DNA of 46,304 nt, taken from the NCBI GenBank assembly GCA_018715175.1, contig DVME01000026.1, forward strand, positions 1-46,304, given 5' to 3'. Positions 24,864 through 34,074 of the stretch are shown here, piece by piece. The notes beneath the pieces are model-generated. The model did not search any database, was not told the origin of the DNA, and saw only the letters and a program-made list of their open reading frames with translations. Origin of the DNA: Candidatus Limiplasma stercoravium. Lineage in GTDB: Bacteria > Bacillota > Clostridia > Christensenellales > Aristaeellaceae. How positions within the stretch are numbered: position 1 is the first letter of the stretch; each line of letters begins with the position of its first letter. A program made the translations under genes and the position numbers.

Positions 24864-24875
24864 AAAATCCAGTTT

Positions 24876-25940
24876 TTACGCCTGCGGTTCCTCCGGCAAA
24901 AGGACAACCACATCGTCCCCCACGCGCTGCGCGGTGATGCCCGTCAGCCGCTGGATGGTATCCTCCGTCAGATAGAGCAGCCCGTCGGCCAGGCGGATAT
25001 CGCGCTGCGGCAGCACCTGCGGCTCATTGTTGACGTAGGCTTCCAGGCCGTCCGGCTCGCCGCTTTGCGTTGCGCCAAAACTGATGCGCACCACATCGTT
25101 GCCCATGGCAAAGGCATACTCTTCCGCTTCGACGGAGCTGGTGAAAATCACGTTGATCTGTGCGGCGCTAAGCACCTCGAACAGCGGCAGATAGAGCGCG
25201 TCGCCATAGGTGTAAGGCATGATAACAAACGGTTCGTCCTCGCCGTCTATGTGTAGCGTGAGCGGCTCATCTTCCCCTTGAAGGGTGATGCTGGCGCCTG
25301 TCACGGGCAAAAACTCCGGCGTGGTTGTCGCGGTGGGCGTGGGGCTGGGGGTGGGGCTGGCGGTCGTCGTCGCGCTGGGCGTCTCGGAAGGCGCTTGCGT
25401 GGCCGGTTGCGGGGTCTGTGGCGCGGGGCTTGGCGAAGGCGAAAGCGTGATGGCCGCCGTCAGGCGCGTGGTGGCGTCGGGCGTGGTGGAGGGCTCGGGC
25501 GTGGCCGCGCCCGGCGCGGGGCGAACCTCGTCGCTTTCATAAAGCACCGTGAGGGTATTGCGGCCCGCGACGCCGTCCACCGAAAGGCCGTGCTGGTACT
25601 GGAACGCCTCGACCGCCGCGCGGGTCTGATTTCCAAAGCGGCCGTCCAGATCGCCCGTATAATAGCCGTACTCCGCCAGTTTCTTTTGCATTTCCAGCAC
25701 GTCGTCGCCGCTGTCTCCCACGCGGATGACGCCATACTCGGGATTGGGCGTAATGGCAACGGTGGGCACGGGGGTGCGCTGCGCCGCGGGCGTTTGGGTA
25801 GGCGCGTCCGTCGCCGTCTCCACATAGGGCGTTTGGGTGGGCGCGTCATAGGCCGGTATGTCGCTGGGCATCGGCGTTGACTGCACCGACGCGGTAAATA
25901 CCATGGTCATATAGACCAGTATCGTCCTGAGCAAATCCAT
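24876..25940 (-). CDS. Peptidoglycan-binding protein with proline/threonine linker
   Basis: A 354-residue protein with an N-terminal hydrophobic segment (MDLLRTILVYMTMVFTASVQS), probably an export signal or anchor. A short Pro/Thr segment follows, then a PG_binding_1 domain at about 70-135 (IRVGDSGDDVLEMQKKLAEYGYY, FGNQTRAAVEAFQ). Next come some 80 residues of low-complexity Pro/Thr/Ser/Ala linker (about 137-217). A C-terminal domain follows (about 218-350) with the YGDALYLPLFEVLSAAQI layout of the stalk-like, copper-amine-oxidase N-terminal fold often found on clostridial cell-wall proteins. No catalytic domain is visible, so it is likely a wall-attached structural or sensing protein. AAAGGAGG precedes the ATG. 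It follows the Wzz-like gene by 36 bp on the same transcript. Confidence 0.8.
   Translation of the reverse strand: MDLLRTILVYMTMVFTASVQSTPMPSDIPAYDAPTQTPYVETATDAPTQTPAAQRTPVPTVAITPNPEYGVIRVGDSGDDVLEMQKKLAEYGYYTGDLDGRFGNQTRAAVEAFQYQHGLSVDGVAGRNTLTVLYESDEVRPAPGAATPEPSTTPDATTRLTAAITLSPSPSPAPQTPQPATQAPSETPSATTTASPTPSPTPTATTTPEFLPVTGASITLQGEDEPLTLHIDGEDEPFVIMPYTYGDALYLPLFEVLSAAQINVIFTSSVEAEEYAFAMGNDVVRISFGATQSGEPDGLEAYVNNEPQVLPQRDIRLADGLLYLTEDTIQRLTGITAQRVGDDVVVLLPEEPQA
25335..25356 (+). other. G-quadruplex motif in the linker-coding DNA
   Basis: Plus strand: four runs of three to five G separated by loops of one to three bases (GGGcgtGGGGctGGGGGtGGGG). It lies on the template strand of the Pro/Thr linker and reflects CCC/ACC codons. 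Confidence 0.5.
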
Positions 25941-25976
25941 TCCCGTGTCCTCCTTTGGCTTGCGTATGCGCGGCGT

Positions 25977-27212
25977 TTAGGTCAGAATCACGCCGCAAGC
26001 CCGTCCATTCAGGCGGCGCAGCCGCTCCAGGGCGAGGCGAACCTGTTTTTCGTTATGGCGCCCGTCGCGCACGGTCAGCGCGACGCCGCCGGCGACCGCG
26101 CCCAGCATGGCCGCGTCCGCCCCGCAATTGAGCGGCGGCGCGTGAAAGATCACACAATCGTAAACCGCCTGCGCATCCTGCAAAAAGGCCGTAAACCCAG
26201 GTGTGGCCGCCGCGTCCGCCAGCGCATCCTCCGCATGAAGCTGGTCGAGGAACCAAAGTCCTGGCATGTCCGTGGGCGCCACCGCCTCGGACATCTCCGC
26301 TCTTTGCCACAGCACGTCCAGCAAATCCGCGCTCACACGCGCATCCAGCAGCGCGTTCAACGCGGGCTGCGCGCCGTCCGCCTCCACCAACAGCACGCGG
26401 AAACCCTGACGCGCCAATTCCATCGCCGTCGACAGCGCGACCGGCGCGCTCTGATCCCGCCTGTCCAGCCCAGCGATCACCACCGACCGCCCTTGCGGGC
26501 CCAGCAAGGCGCGCAGCGACAGTACGCAGGCCCGCACCTCTTCGCGTATCAAACGAGGAAGGCCCTCCAAAAACATCCCGCTGCGCCTGCGCCGGGAGGC
26601 ATAAGCGCGCGACGCTTTCCGCAAACCGCGCACGGCTCCCAGCGCGTCGGGCTCGCCGTAACGCGCGCTAAAGCGGCGATCATCGTCGCACAGAACCGTT
26701 CCGCCCACCGATCCCACGACAAAGACGATCACCGCAGCGAGCGCGATTTTCATTGTCCGGTTCGGGCCGGCAGGGAACACGGGCAGGGATGCCCGGCTGA
26801 CGGTTTTGGCTTGCTGAGCGCCCAAAGCGCTCGCCTGCTCGATAAGCGCGTCGCCCACCGCGTTGGCCAATTGCCACACGGACTGGCGGTTTGGGCCCTG
26901 CGCTACCACGTCCATCAGGTGCGACTCCGCGCGGCTTTCCACGCGCACCACGGTGTATCCGTCGCTGAAAACGTCCTCCAGCACCCCGGCCCGAAAGTCC
27001 TCCGTGCGCGTTAGAGCGTCCAGGTCGTTGGCCAGCATGCGCGACGCCGCGGGCGAATCCGCCTCCTGAGTCAAGGCATATAAGGTATATTGCGCGCGGT
27101 AGAAGTTCGGTTCGTACAAATAGGTGTACAGCGCCGTCGCGCTGGCGCACAACAAGCACAGGCAAAAGACCCACGGAAGGGAACGCAACCATTTTCTCAG
27201 AAGTCGCGCCAT
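25977..27212 (-). CDS. Wzz-like chain-length protein fused to a degenerate BY-kinase domain
   Basis: A 411-residue membrane protein with the layout of capsule/exopolysaccharide co-polymerases joined to a CpsD-type ATPase. Membrane helices lie at about 11-32 (LPWVFCLCLLCASATALY) and 154-174 (KIALAAVIVFVVGSVGGTVL), bracketing an extracellular Wzz region. The cytoplasmic half carries RVLLVEADGAQPALNALLDA (about 272-291), equivalent to the LLIDxDxRxP Walker A' motif. The Walker A site expected in VVIAGLDRRDQSAPVALS lacks GKS/T, and no C-terminal tyrosine cluster is seen, so kinase activity is unlikely. ATG 27212, with AAAGGGG upstream, is preferred to a start 40 codons earlier. It is first in a two-gene unit with the peptidoglycan-binding protein gene. 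Confidence 0.72.
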   Translation of the reverse strand: MARLLRKWLRSLPWVFCLCLLCASATALYTYLYEPNFYRAQYTLYALTQEADSPAASRMLANDLDALTRTEDFRAGVLEDVFSDGYTVVRVESRAESHLMDVVAQGPNRQSVWQLANAVGDALIEQASALGAQQAKTVSRASLPVFPAGPNRTMKIALAAVIVFVVGSVGGTVLCDDDRRFSARYGEPDALGAVRGLRKASRAYASRRRRSGMFLEGLPRLIREEVRACVLSLRALLGPQGRSVVIAGLDRRDQSAPVALSTAMELARQGFRVLLVEADGAQPALNALLDARVSADLLDVLWQRAEMSEAVAPTDMPGLWFLDQLHAEDALADAAATPGFTAFLQDAQAVYDCVIFHAPPLNCGADAAMLGAVAGGVALTVRDGRHNEKQVRLALERLRRLNGRACGVILT

Positions 27213-27247
27213 AATATCCACCCCTTTTGCTACCGCTGCCAGCTTAT

Positions 27248-27276
27248 AGCATAGCACAGCGATGCGGGATTGGCAA
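27248..27276 (-). promoter_or_regulatory. Promoter of the Wzz-like gene
   Basis: Minus strand: -35 TTGCCA (complement of 27271-27276), 17-nt spacer and -10 TATGCT (complement of 27248-27253). Confidence 0.65.
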
Positions 27277-27286
27277 GCCAAAGCGA

Positions 27287-27314
27287 TTGACAAACGCGCA
27301 AAAAACGCTACCAT
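27287..27314 (+). promoter_or_regulatory. Promoter of nudC
   Basis: -35 TTGACA (27287-27292), 16-nt spacer and -10 TACCAT (27309-27314), back to back with the minus-strand promoter at 27248-27276. Confidence 0.68.
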
Positions 27315-27352
27315 AAAAGGAAGAGCCCGCATGAAAGGAGCGCATCAGGGAG

Positions 27353-28180
27353 ATGCTTTTGGGAAATCCCGATTTTTCCGTGACGCCCACGCAGCTTTCG
27401 CCTGCCTCAGACGACCTGCTGGCCTGTTTTGACCAAGGACGGGTGCTAAGCGCCTGGCCCAACGACGCGCTGCCCACCCTGGCGCAAGCCGCGCCGCTGC
27501 TGCCGCCCGGCTTTGCGCCTTTCGAGCTGGGCCGCGCCGGAACAAGGGGCTTATATGCGCCGGACCCGTATTCCGGCGTAAAAATCGAAGAAGGCCGCGG
27601 GCTGAGGTACCAGACGGTGCAAATCTTTCGAGAAATGTCCTGCGACGACGCGGCGATGCTGACCTCGGCTTGGCATCTGTGGACATGGTACGATCATCAC
27701 CGCTTTTGCGGCGTTTGCGCAAGCCCCTTGCGCCCCTGCGCCACCGAGCGCGCCCTGGTGTGTCCTGCCTGCTCCAACCTGGTCTTCCCCGCCATCGCGC
27801 CTGCCGTCATCGTCGCCGTTACGCACGGCGACCGGATTCTGCTGGCCAAGAGCGCCCGTTCGCCCGCGGCGCGCTACGCGCTGATTTCAGGGTATGTTGA
27901 GGTTGGCGAAACGCTGGAGCATGCGGTTCGGCGTGAAGTGGCGGAAGAGGTGGGGCTCAAGCTGGGCGCGGTTCGTTACCTGGGCGACCAGCCCTGGGGC
28001 ATCAGCGGTTCGCACATGTTCGCCTTCCATGCCCAGGCCCAAAGCGACGGGCCCATCGTGTGCCAGGCCAGCGAAATTGCCCACGCGCATTGGGTGGCGC
28101 GGGATGCCCTTCAGCCGGGCGCGCCCTCGATGAGCATCGCCTTTGCGCTGATGGAGCGGTTTCGCCAAGGAACGCTGTAA
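27353..28180 (+). CDS. nudC: NAD+ / NADH pyrophosphatase, Nudix family
   Basis: A 275-residue Nudix hydrolase of the NudC type, which splits NAD(H) to NMN(H) and AMP and can remove NAD caps from RNA. The zinc ribbon has Cys119, Cys122, Cys137 and Cys140 (FCGVCA ... VCPACS). The Nudix box GYVEVGETLEHAVRREVAEEVGL is at 180-202. It is followed by the family marker DQPWGISGSHMFAF (QPW at 213-215), which separates NudC from other Nudix enzymes. The length matches the family (about 260-280). AAAGGAG lies 12 nt before the ATG, a little far. The gene stands alone with its own promoter and ends at a hairpin shared with clpX. Confidence 0.93.
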   Translation: MLLGNPDFSVTPTQLSPASDDLLACFDQGRVLSAWPNDALPTLAQAAPLLPPGFAPFELGRAGTRGLYAPDPYSGVKIEEGRGLRYQTVQIFREMSCDDAAMLTSAWHLWTWYDHHRFCGVCASPLRPCATERALVCPACSNLVFPAIAPAVIVAVTHGDRILLAKSARSPAARYALISGYVEVGETLEHAVRREVAEEVGLKLGAVRYLGDQPWGISGSHMFAFHAQAQSDGPIVCQASEIAHAHWVARDALQPGAPSMSIAFALMERFRQGTL

Positions 28181-28185
28181 ACGTT

Positions 28186-28216
28186 GAGCCCGGGCCGCGC
28201 GACGCGGTCCGGGCTC
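28186..28216. terminator. Hairpin between convergent nudC and clpX
   Basis: GAGCCCGG ... CCGGGCTC, with an inner CCGCG/CGCGG stem, forms a long GC-rich hairpin placed 6 bp after nudC and 15 bp after clpX. T runs are lacking on both sides, so it may serve as a weak bidirectional terminator or as an mRNA end stabiliser. Confidence 0.55.
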
Positions 28217-28230
28217 GAAAGGTCGTCTTA

Positions 28231-29553
28231 TTAGGAAACGCTGGGTTCGCCGCGGCCGGTCTCCGGTTTCTTTTTTTCCAGAGCATGACCGCGCAGCTTT
28301 TTGGGCGCAGCGCCGTTTTCCCGAAGGGTCAGGCGCGGCTTTTCCGTGCCGCGCACGCAACCTTCCGTAATCAGGCATTGGCGCACGTCGTCGCGGGAAG
28401 GCAGCTCGAACATGGTATCCATCAGCAGCGACTCAATGATAGCGCGCAGGCCGCGGGCGCCGCTTTTGCGCTCGATGGCCTGTTTTGCGATCAGCTTAAG
28501 AGCCTCTGGTTCAAACAATAGTTCCACGCCGTCCAGATCCAAAAGGTACCCGTACTGGCGCACCAGGGCGTTGCGCGGCTCGGTGAGGATGCGCACAAGC
28601 TGTTCCTCGTCCAGCTGGGACAGCGTAACCACAATGGGCAGGCGGCCCACGAACTCGGGAATCAGGCCAAACTTAATGAGATCCTCCGGCCTGAGCTGCG
28701 CCAGCAGGTCGTTGAGGGCTTCATCCTTAGCGCTCAGCTCGCTGCCAAAACCAAGGGACTTTTTGCCGATGCGGTTTTGGATGATGGGCGCCAGTCCGTC
28801 AAACGCGCCGCCGCAGATGAAAAGGATGTTGGTGGTGTCAATTTGGATGAACTCCTGGTGAGGGTGTTTACGCCCGCCCTGAGGCGGCACGCTGGCAATG
28901 GTGCCTTCCAGGATTTTCAAAAGCGTCTGTTGCACGCCCTCGCCGCTGACATCGCGGGTGATGGAGGGGTTTTCGCTCTTGCGGGCGATCTTGTCAATCT
29001 CGTCGATATAGATGATGCCGCGCTGAGCGAGGGGGATGTCGTAATCGGCGTTTTGGATGAGGCGCAAGAGGATGTTTTCGACATCCTCACCCACGTAACC
29101 GGCTTCGGTGAGGCTGGTAGCGTCGGCGATGGCAAAGGGCACGTTAAGCGTTTTGGCCAGGGTTTGGGCCAAAAAGGTTTTGCCGCAGCCCGTAGGCCCC
29201 ACCATGAGAATGTTGCTTTTTTGCAGTTCCACGTCGTTTTGCGTGGGCTGGGCGTCGATGCGCTTATAGTGGTTGTACACGGCCACGGCCAAGGCGCGTT
29301 TGGCGTCCTCCTGCCCCACCACGTACTGATCCAGCACGGACTTGATTTCCCGGGGACTCGGCGGATCGGAATGGCTGATGGTTACAGGCGGCGTGAAATC
29401 GTCGCTGATGATTTCCTGGCATAGCAGGATGCACTCGTTGCAGATTTGCACATTCGGCCCCACCACCATACGGCGAACCTGTTCGTTGGTCTTGCCGCAA
29501 AAGCTGCACCGCTTGAGCTTGGGAATGCTGGGGTTGAAGTCATCGCCGGGCAT
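28231..29553 (-). CDS. clpX: ATP-dependent Clp protease ATPase subunit ClpX
   Basis: A 440-residue AAA+ unfoldase that feeds substrates to ClpP. The N-terminal zinc domain has Cys16, Cys19, Cys38 and Cys41 (CSFCG ... CNEC). Walker A GPTGCGKT is at 119-126 and Walker [11 protein letters not shown] near residue 180. The ClpP-docking loop appears as KKSLGFG. The C-terminal tail ([13 protein letters not shown]) is poorly conserved, as usual. AGAGGTGA precedes the ATG, and the gene follows clpP by 4 bp. Third gene of tig-clpP-clpX, a cytoplasmic protein quality-control unit. Confidence 0.97.
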   Translation of the reverse strand: MPGDDFNPSIPKLKRCSFCGKTNEQVRRMVVGPNVQICNECILLCQEIISDDFTPPVTISHSDPPSPREIKSVLDQYVVGQEDAKRALAVAVYNHYKRIDAQPTQNDVELQKSNILMVGPTGCGKTFLAQTLAKTLNVPFAIADATSLTEAGYVGEDVENILLRLIQNADYDIPLAQRGIIYIDEIDKIARKSENPSITRDVSGEGVQQTLLKILEGTIASVPPQGGRKHPHQEFIQIDTTNILFICGGAFDGLAPIIQNRIGKKSLGFGSELSAKDEALNDLLAQLRPEDLIKFGLIPEFVGRLPIVVTLSQLDEEQLVRILTEPRNALVRQYGYLLDLDGVELLFEPEALKLIAKQAIERKSGARGLRAIIESLLMDTMFELPSRDDVRQCLITEGCVRGTEKPRLTLRENGAAPKKLRGHALEKKKPETGRGEPSVS

Positions 29554-29557
29554 GCTG

Positions 29558-30160
29558 TCACCTCTGTTCCTGCTTGGCGTTCCTCGGAGAATAGATTTCG
29601 TCGATGATGCCGTAGTCCAGGCCTTCCTGGGCGGACATGAAGTGGTCGCGTTCGACGTCCTCGCGCACGCGTTGCAGCGGCTGACCGGTCATCTCCGACA
29701 TGAGGCGGGTCATCTTTTCCTTGGTTTTGACCAGCCATTCCGCGCGGATGGCGACGTCGGTCGCCTGGCCGCTAGCCCCGCCCATGGGCTGATGGATCAT
29801 GATTTCGCTGTTGGGCAGCGCCAGGCGCTTGCCCTTGCATCCGGCCATGAGCAAAAACGCGCCCATGCTGGCCGCCATGCCCACGCAAACCGTGCGCACG
29901 TCGCACTTGACGTAGTTCATGGTGTCGTAAATGGCCATGCCCGCCGTGACGCTCCCGCCAGGGCTATTGATGTATAGCGAGATCTCAGCATCGGGGTTTT
30001 CCATTTCCAAAAACAGCAGCTGAGCCACCACCAGGTTGGCTACGTCGTCGTCGATTTCGCCGCCCAGAAATACGATACGGTCTTTGAGCAAACGGGAATA
30101 GATGTCAAACGAGCGTTCGCCGCGGTTGGTCTGCTCGATGACCATGGGGATCAGGTTCAT
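29558..30160 (-). CDS. clpP: ATP-dependent Clp protease proteolytic subunit ClpP
   Basis: A 200-residue serine peptidase that forms the barrel-shaped core of Clp proteases. The catalytic triad is visible as Ser98 in GMAASMGAF, His123 in [10 protein letters not shown] and Asp172 in VERDHFM. The length is standard (about 195-205) and no long propeptide is present. The ATG is preceded by AAGGAGG. It lies between tig and clpX on one strand. Confidence 0.97.
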   Translation of the reverse strand: MNLIPMVIEQTNRGERSFDIYSRLLKDRIVFLGGEIDDDVANLVVAQLLFLEMENPDAEISLYINSPGGSVTAGMAIYDTMNYVKCDVRTVCVGMAASMGAFLLMAGCKGKRLALPNSEIMIHQPMGGASGQATDVAIRAEWLVKTKEKMTRLMSEMTGQPLQRVREDVERDHFMSAQEGLDYGIIDEIYSPRNAKQEQR

Positions 30161-30253
30161 GGCGTTCCCTCCTTGGTTTGCTTGGAAAACACGCGCACCG
30201 CAAGCTATACCCTCAAAGCATATGCAAGCGATGCGCGCGTTATGCCAGCCAAA

Positions 30254-31582
30254 TTACGCCTGGGTATCAGGCTGCGGTTCGCTCTGAGGCGCTTTGTCGG
30301 TGACGGTGGCGCTGTCCCAGAGAAGGTCCAGGGCTTTTTCCACCTTGGCCCGGTGCGTAAAGTAAGCCAACTGCTCCTCGCCGAAGCTTTCGCGCAGCTG
30401 CTCGACCGTCTGGCCCACGCTGCCGGCATAGGAGGAAAGCAGCTTGTCGACATCCTCATCAGAAGCCTGAATGTCCTCGGCCTTGATGATTTCGTCCAGG
30501 ACGAGCTCGGTGCGGACGTTGTTGAGCGCCTCGGAGCGGTACATATCGCGCATCTGCTTTTCGGTCTGGCCCAAAAGCTGCAAATAGCGCTCCATGGTGA
30601 AGCCCTGCTGCTGCATGCGCCAGCTCATTTGCTCGATCATCTCATCCAATTTGTCCTCCACCATGGGATCGGGCACGTCGATGGTGGCGTTTTCCACGAC
30701 CTTTTGGATGAGGGCTTGCTTTGCGCCTTCCTCGGTCTGGGCGTCGTAGGATTGCTGAAGCTTCGTTTTGATGTCCTCGCGGTACTGCGCCAGGGTGTCA
30801 AAATCGCTCACTTCGGCGGCAAACTCGTCGTCCAGCTCCGGCAGCTCCTCACGGGTGATGCCCAGGAGTTTGACATGGAACACGGCGTCCTTGCCCTTGA
30901 GATTTTCCGCGTGATATTCCTTGGGGAACGTGACTTTAAGGTCGCGCTCCTCGCCAATGCTCATGCCCACCATCTGCTCTTCAAAGCCCGGGATAAAGCT
31001 GCCGGAGCCAATCACAAGCGTCTGATTGCTGGCCGTACCGCCGTCAAACTTCTCTCCGTCCACGCTGCCGCTGTAATCCAGCTGCGCCTTGTCGCCGTTT
31101 TCCAGCGCACGGTCGGTGATTTCCACGCTGCGGGCCACGCGCTTGCGCTCCTGCTCCACGCGCTCGTCCACTTCCGCGTCGGTCACGGTGCGCACCGTGC
31201 GCTCGACCTCGACGCCCTTATACTGGCCCAGGGTTACCTCGGGATAGACGAACACCTCGCAGGAAAAAAGCAGCTCCTTGCCGGCTTCCATTTGCTGAAC
31301 GTCCAGCTCCGGGCGTCCCACGGGACGAAGATCGTGATCCTTGACGGCGGTCATGTAGGCATCCGGGAAAAGGGCCTCCAGCGCATCCTCATAAAACACC
31401 GATGGGCCGTACATGCGTTCAATGAGCTTCCGCGGCGCCTTGCCCTTGCGGAAGCCGGGAATGGCAATCTGGCCCCTGGTTTTGAGGTAGGCCTTCTCCA
31501 CAGCCTTTTCAAAATCCTCGGCGGGCGTCTGGAAGGAGATTTTGACCTTGTTGCCGGACAGTTTTTCCACCGTGTGTACCAT
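30254..31582 (-). CDS. tig: Trigger factor, ribosome-associated chaperone
   Basis: A 442-residue chaperone and peptidyl-prolyl isomerase that meets nascent chains at the ribosome exit. The N-terminal ribosome-binding domain has the signature region IAIPGFRKGKAPRKLIERMYG (about 36-56), where GFRKGKAP contacts the ribosome. An FKBP-type isomerase domain follows at about 160-245, with GSGSFIPGFEEQMVGM (about 192-207). The helical C-terminal chaperone arms close the protein. AGGAGGAAAACGT precedes the ATG. Head of the tig-clpP-clpX unit. Confidence 0.97.
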   Translation of the reverse strand: MVHTVEKLSGNKVKISFQTPAEDFEKAVEKAYLKTRGQIAIPGFRKGKAPRKLIERMYGPSVFYEDALEALFPDAYMTAVKDHDLRPVGRPELDVQQMEAGKELLFSCEVFVYPEVTLGQYKGVEVERTVRTVTDAEVDERVEQERKRVARSVEITDRALENGDKAQLDYSGSVDGEKFDGGTASNQTLVIGSGSFIPGFEEQMVGMSIGEERDLKVTFPKEYHAENLKGKDAVFHVKLLGITREELPELDDEFAAEVSDFDTLAQYREDIKTKLQQSYDAQTEEGAKQALIQKVVENATIDVPDPMVEDKLDEMIEQMSWRMQQQGFTMERYLQLLGQTEKQMRDMYRSEALNNVRTELVLDEIIKAEDIQASDEDVDKLLSSYAGSVGQTVEQLRESFGEEQLAYFTHRAKVEKALDLLWDSATVTDKAPQSEPQPDTQA

Positions 31583-31643
31583 ACGTTTTCCTCCTGAGAA
31601 TGGCCTGTGCCAGAGCCAAATTTGTCAATGGGCACCAAATCGT

Positions 31644-31672
31644 AGTATAGCATTGTTTAGGATTGGACGCAA
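31644..31672 (-). promoter_or_regulatory. Promoter of tig-clpP-clpX
   Basis: Minus strand: -35 TTGCGT (complement of 31667-31672), 17-nt spacer and -10 TATACT (complement of 31644-31649). No CIRCE or CtsR repeat is evident nearby. Confidence 0.75.
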
Positions 31673-31744
31673 GAGGGAGAAGGCGATTTTTGTATTTGTC
31701 AGAGAAACGGGTTTTTGTTTTTGGCGGTGTCGTGGTTGGTTTTT

Positions 31745-34071
31745 TCAGCCTCGAATCATTCTCACGATGCCGCGAAGGATATGCCCGTTGGCCATTTCAA
31801 GCAGGCCCTGCATTAGCCCATCCTTCATGCCGCCGGAAATTTGCATGCTACGCAGCGGCGAACCGACGGAGGCGGCCATCATCATGCGAAACTGTGGGTC
31901 TTCATAGTCCTTCTTTCCGCCGAATCCCTTGGCAATCACGGATTCTGTCGCCTTGTACATGAGCTTCATAATGAGGGAGTGGGGTTTCATTTCTTCCACG
32001 GTATTATCCATCGTAAACGAACCTTTTTTGAGCTCTGGCCTCGTATAGCTGCGGCCCAACATGGCCTCCCACTCCGCCTGCGCTGGCTTGCCTGCGCAAT
32101 GTTCAACCCACGACCCTTTTTGCCAGGCGGGTGCGCTCAGCTTCTCGCCGGGGACGGCCGCTTCTGCGCTCAGTCCGCCGACGCTGACGGTATATGTGCC
32201 GCCGGGAACCTTCCAGCCGTCCTGCCAGACGGCAAAGGCACGGCCGTCCAGTTCAAAGCGAACGGTTTGACATTCTCCCGGTTGCAGAAAGACCTTTTGG
32301 AAGCCCTTGAGCTCTCGCACAGGGCGATGCAATCCGGCCTGCGGCGCATGCACATACAGCTGCGCAACCTCCGCGCCCGGCACATGCCCCGTATTGCTCA
32401 CGGTGACGCTAATGGCCGTTCCTTCGACTTTCAGATCGGAATAGGCAAAGGTGGTATAGCTCAGCCCATAACCGAAGGGCCAGCGCACCGGCTGTCCCGC
32501 TTTCTCATAATAGCGGTAGCCGACATAGATGCCCTCTACATATAGCGCGTCTTTTGTCTTTCCGTAGGTTTCTGAGGAAGGCACATCCGTGTAAACAAAT
32601 GGCCAGCTCTCCGCCAGCTTGCCGCCGGGGTTGGCCTTCCCATAGAGCAGATCGGCAACCGCCTCGCCTCCCGCCTGTCCGGGGAGGCCCATGTAGAGAA
32701 TGCCCTTGACCTTATCCGCCCAGGGACATTCTACCGCGCAGCCGCGCAGCCGCACAGCAGCACGACCACGATGTTGGCATTGGCCCGCGCCACAGCGTCA
32801 ATCATCCGCAGATGGCCCTCCGGCATGCGCATATTCTCTCGGTCAAACCCCTCCGACTCGTAGCGGTCAGGCAGGCCGGCAAACACTACCGCGATCTGAG
32901 CTTCCTTCGCGGCTTGGATGGCCTCGGCAAGCAGCACGTCCGTGGTGTCGCCGCGTTCATCGCAGCCGGGTGCATAAACGGCATGCGGCAGAAAAGAAAG
33001 AGGCTGACTAAGCCGCTTGGGGTTGATGTGGCTGGAGCCTGCGCCTTGAAAGCGCATGGATTTCGCCATGGCGCCGATCTTTGTTCCCTCGCGCAACGGG
33101 AGGATGTTGTCTTTGTTGTGAAGCAATACCGCGCCCTGCTCGGCGGCTTCCTTGGCCAGTACGTGATGGGCTTGATAATCACAGCTTGTTTCTGTTTTGG
33201 GCTTTTCTGCCGCGCGGCTGACCAGCTCAAGCACGCGTCGCGCGGAGGCATCGACCGCCTTCTGGGGCAGTTTGCCCGTCTTGACCGCTTCCAGCACCTC
33301 TTTCTCCATGAAGTTGCTGCCGCCCGGCATGCTTAAATCGCATCCGGCACGGAAGCCCTCAATGCGGTTGTTCATCGCGCCCCAGTCCGTAAGCACCAGA
33401 CCGTCAAAGCCCCATTCGCTGCGCAGGATGCCGGTCAGCAGCTCCTGATGGTCGCTGCAATGGATGCCATTGAGCTTGGGATACGCGCACATGACGGTGG
33501 AGGGCTTGCCTTCCCTCACAGCAATTTCAAAGGCGGTCAGGTACATTTCCCGAAGGGCACGCTCATCCAGCACGCTATCCGAAGTGAAGCGGCAAGTTTC
33601 CTGCGAATTGGCGGCCAAGTGCTTAAGGCTGGTGCCGACGCCCTTTGCCTCTGCGCCACAGATAAAGCCCGCCGCCAGCTTGCCTGCCAAGAGCGGATCC
33701 TCGCTGAAATACTCGAAGCTCCGTCCGCACAGCGGATTACGCTTGAGATTTGCTCCGGGGCCGAGCACCAGGTCCACATCCTGCTCCCTGGCTTCTTCTG
33801 CGATGGCAGCGCCAATTTGCTCCAGCAGTACCGGATCCCAGCTTGCGGCTGTTGTCACCTCCGCCGGAAAGCAGGTTGCCGGATGGGCCCTGTTCACGCC
33901 CAGCATATCCGCGGCTTCCTCCTGCTTGCGCAGGCCGTGAGGACCGTCGCACATGAACACGGATGGAATGCCGTAAGGCTCGAAGCGCTTTGTCTCCCAG
34001 AAGTTTGCGCCTGAGCAAAGGGCAATTTTATCCTCGAGTGTCATCTGGGCCAGCGTCTTTTCAACCTCCAT
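31745..34071 (-). pseudogene. Beta-glucosidase GH3, broken by an 8-bp tandem duplication
   Basis: Two adjacent frames together form one GH3 enzyme. The N-terminal part (34071 to a TAG at 32731-32733) has CDGPHGLRKQ and the nucleophile Asp229 in LVLTDWGAMNN. The C-terminal part (to 31745) has ECPWADKVKGILYMGLPGQAGG, the second GH3 domain, a fibronectin-III-like domain and a tail. The frame breaks inside VVVLLCG|CAVECPW, where the plus strand carries CGCGCAGC twice in tandem (32735-32742, 32743-32750). Deleting one copy gives a continuous 772-residue frame. As read, a truncated protein of 446 residues ending in CGCAAAR would be made, without half of the fold. AGGAGG precedes the ATG, 3 bp after the GH78 stop. 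It would hydrolyse beta-glucosides. Decay, phase variation or a sequencing error are all possible. Confidence 0.9.
32735..32758 (+). repeat. 8-bp tandem repeat causing the GH3 frameshift
   Basis: CGCGCAGC CGCGCAGC followed by a third copy with one mismatch (CGCACAGC, 32751-32758). The unit length is not a multiple of three, so gain or loss of one copy shifts the frame. Confidence 0.9.
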
Positions 34072-34074
34072 GCT

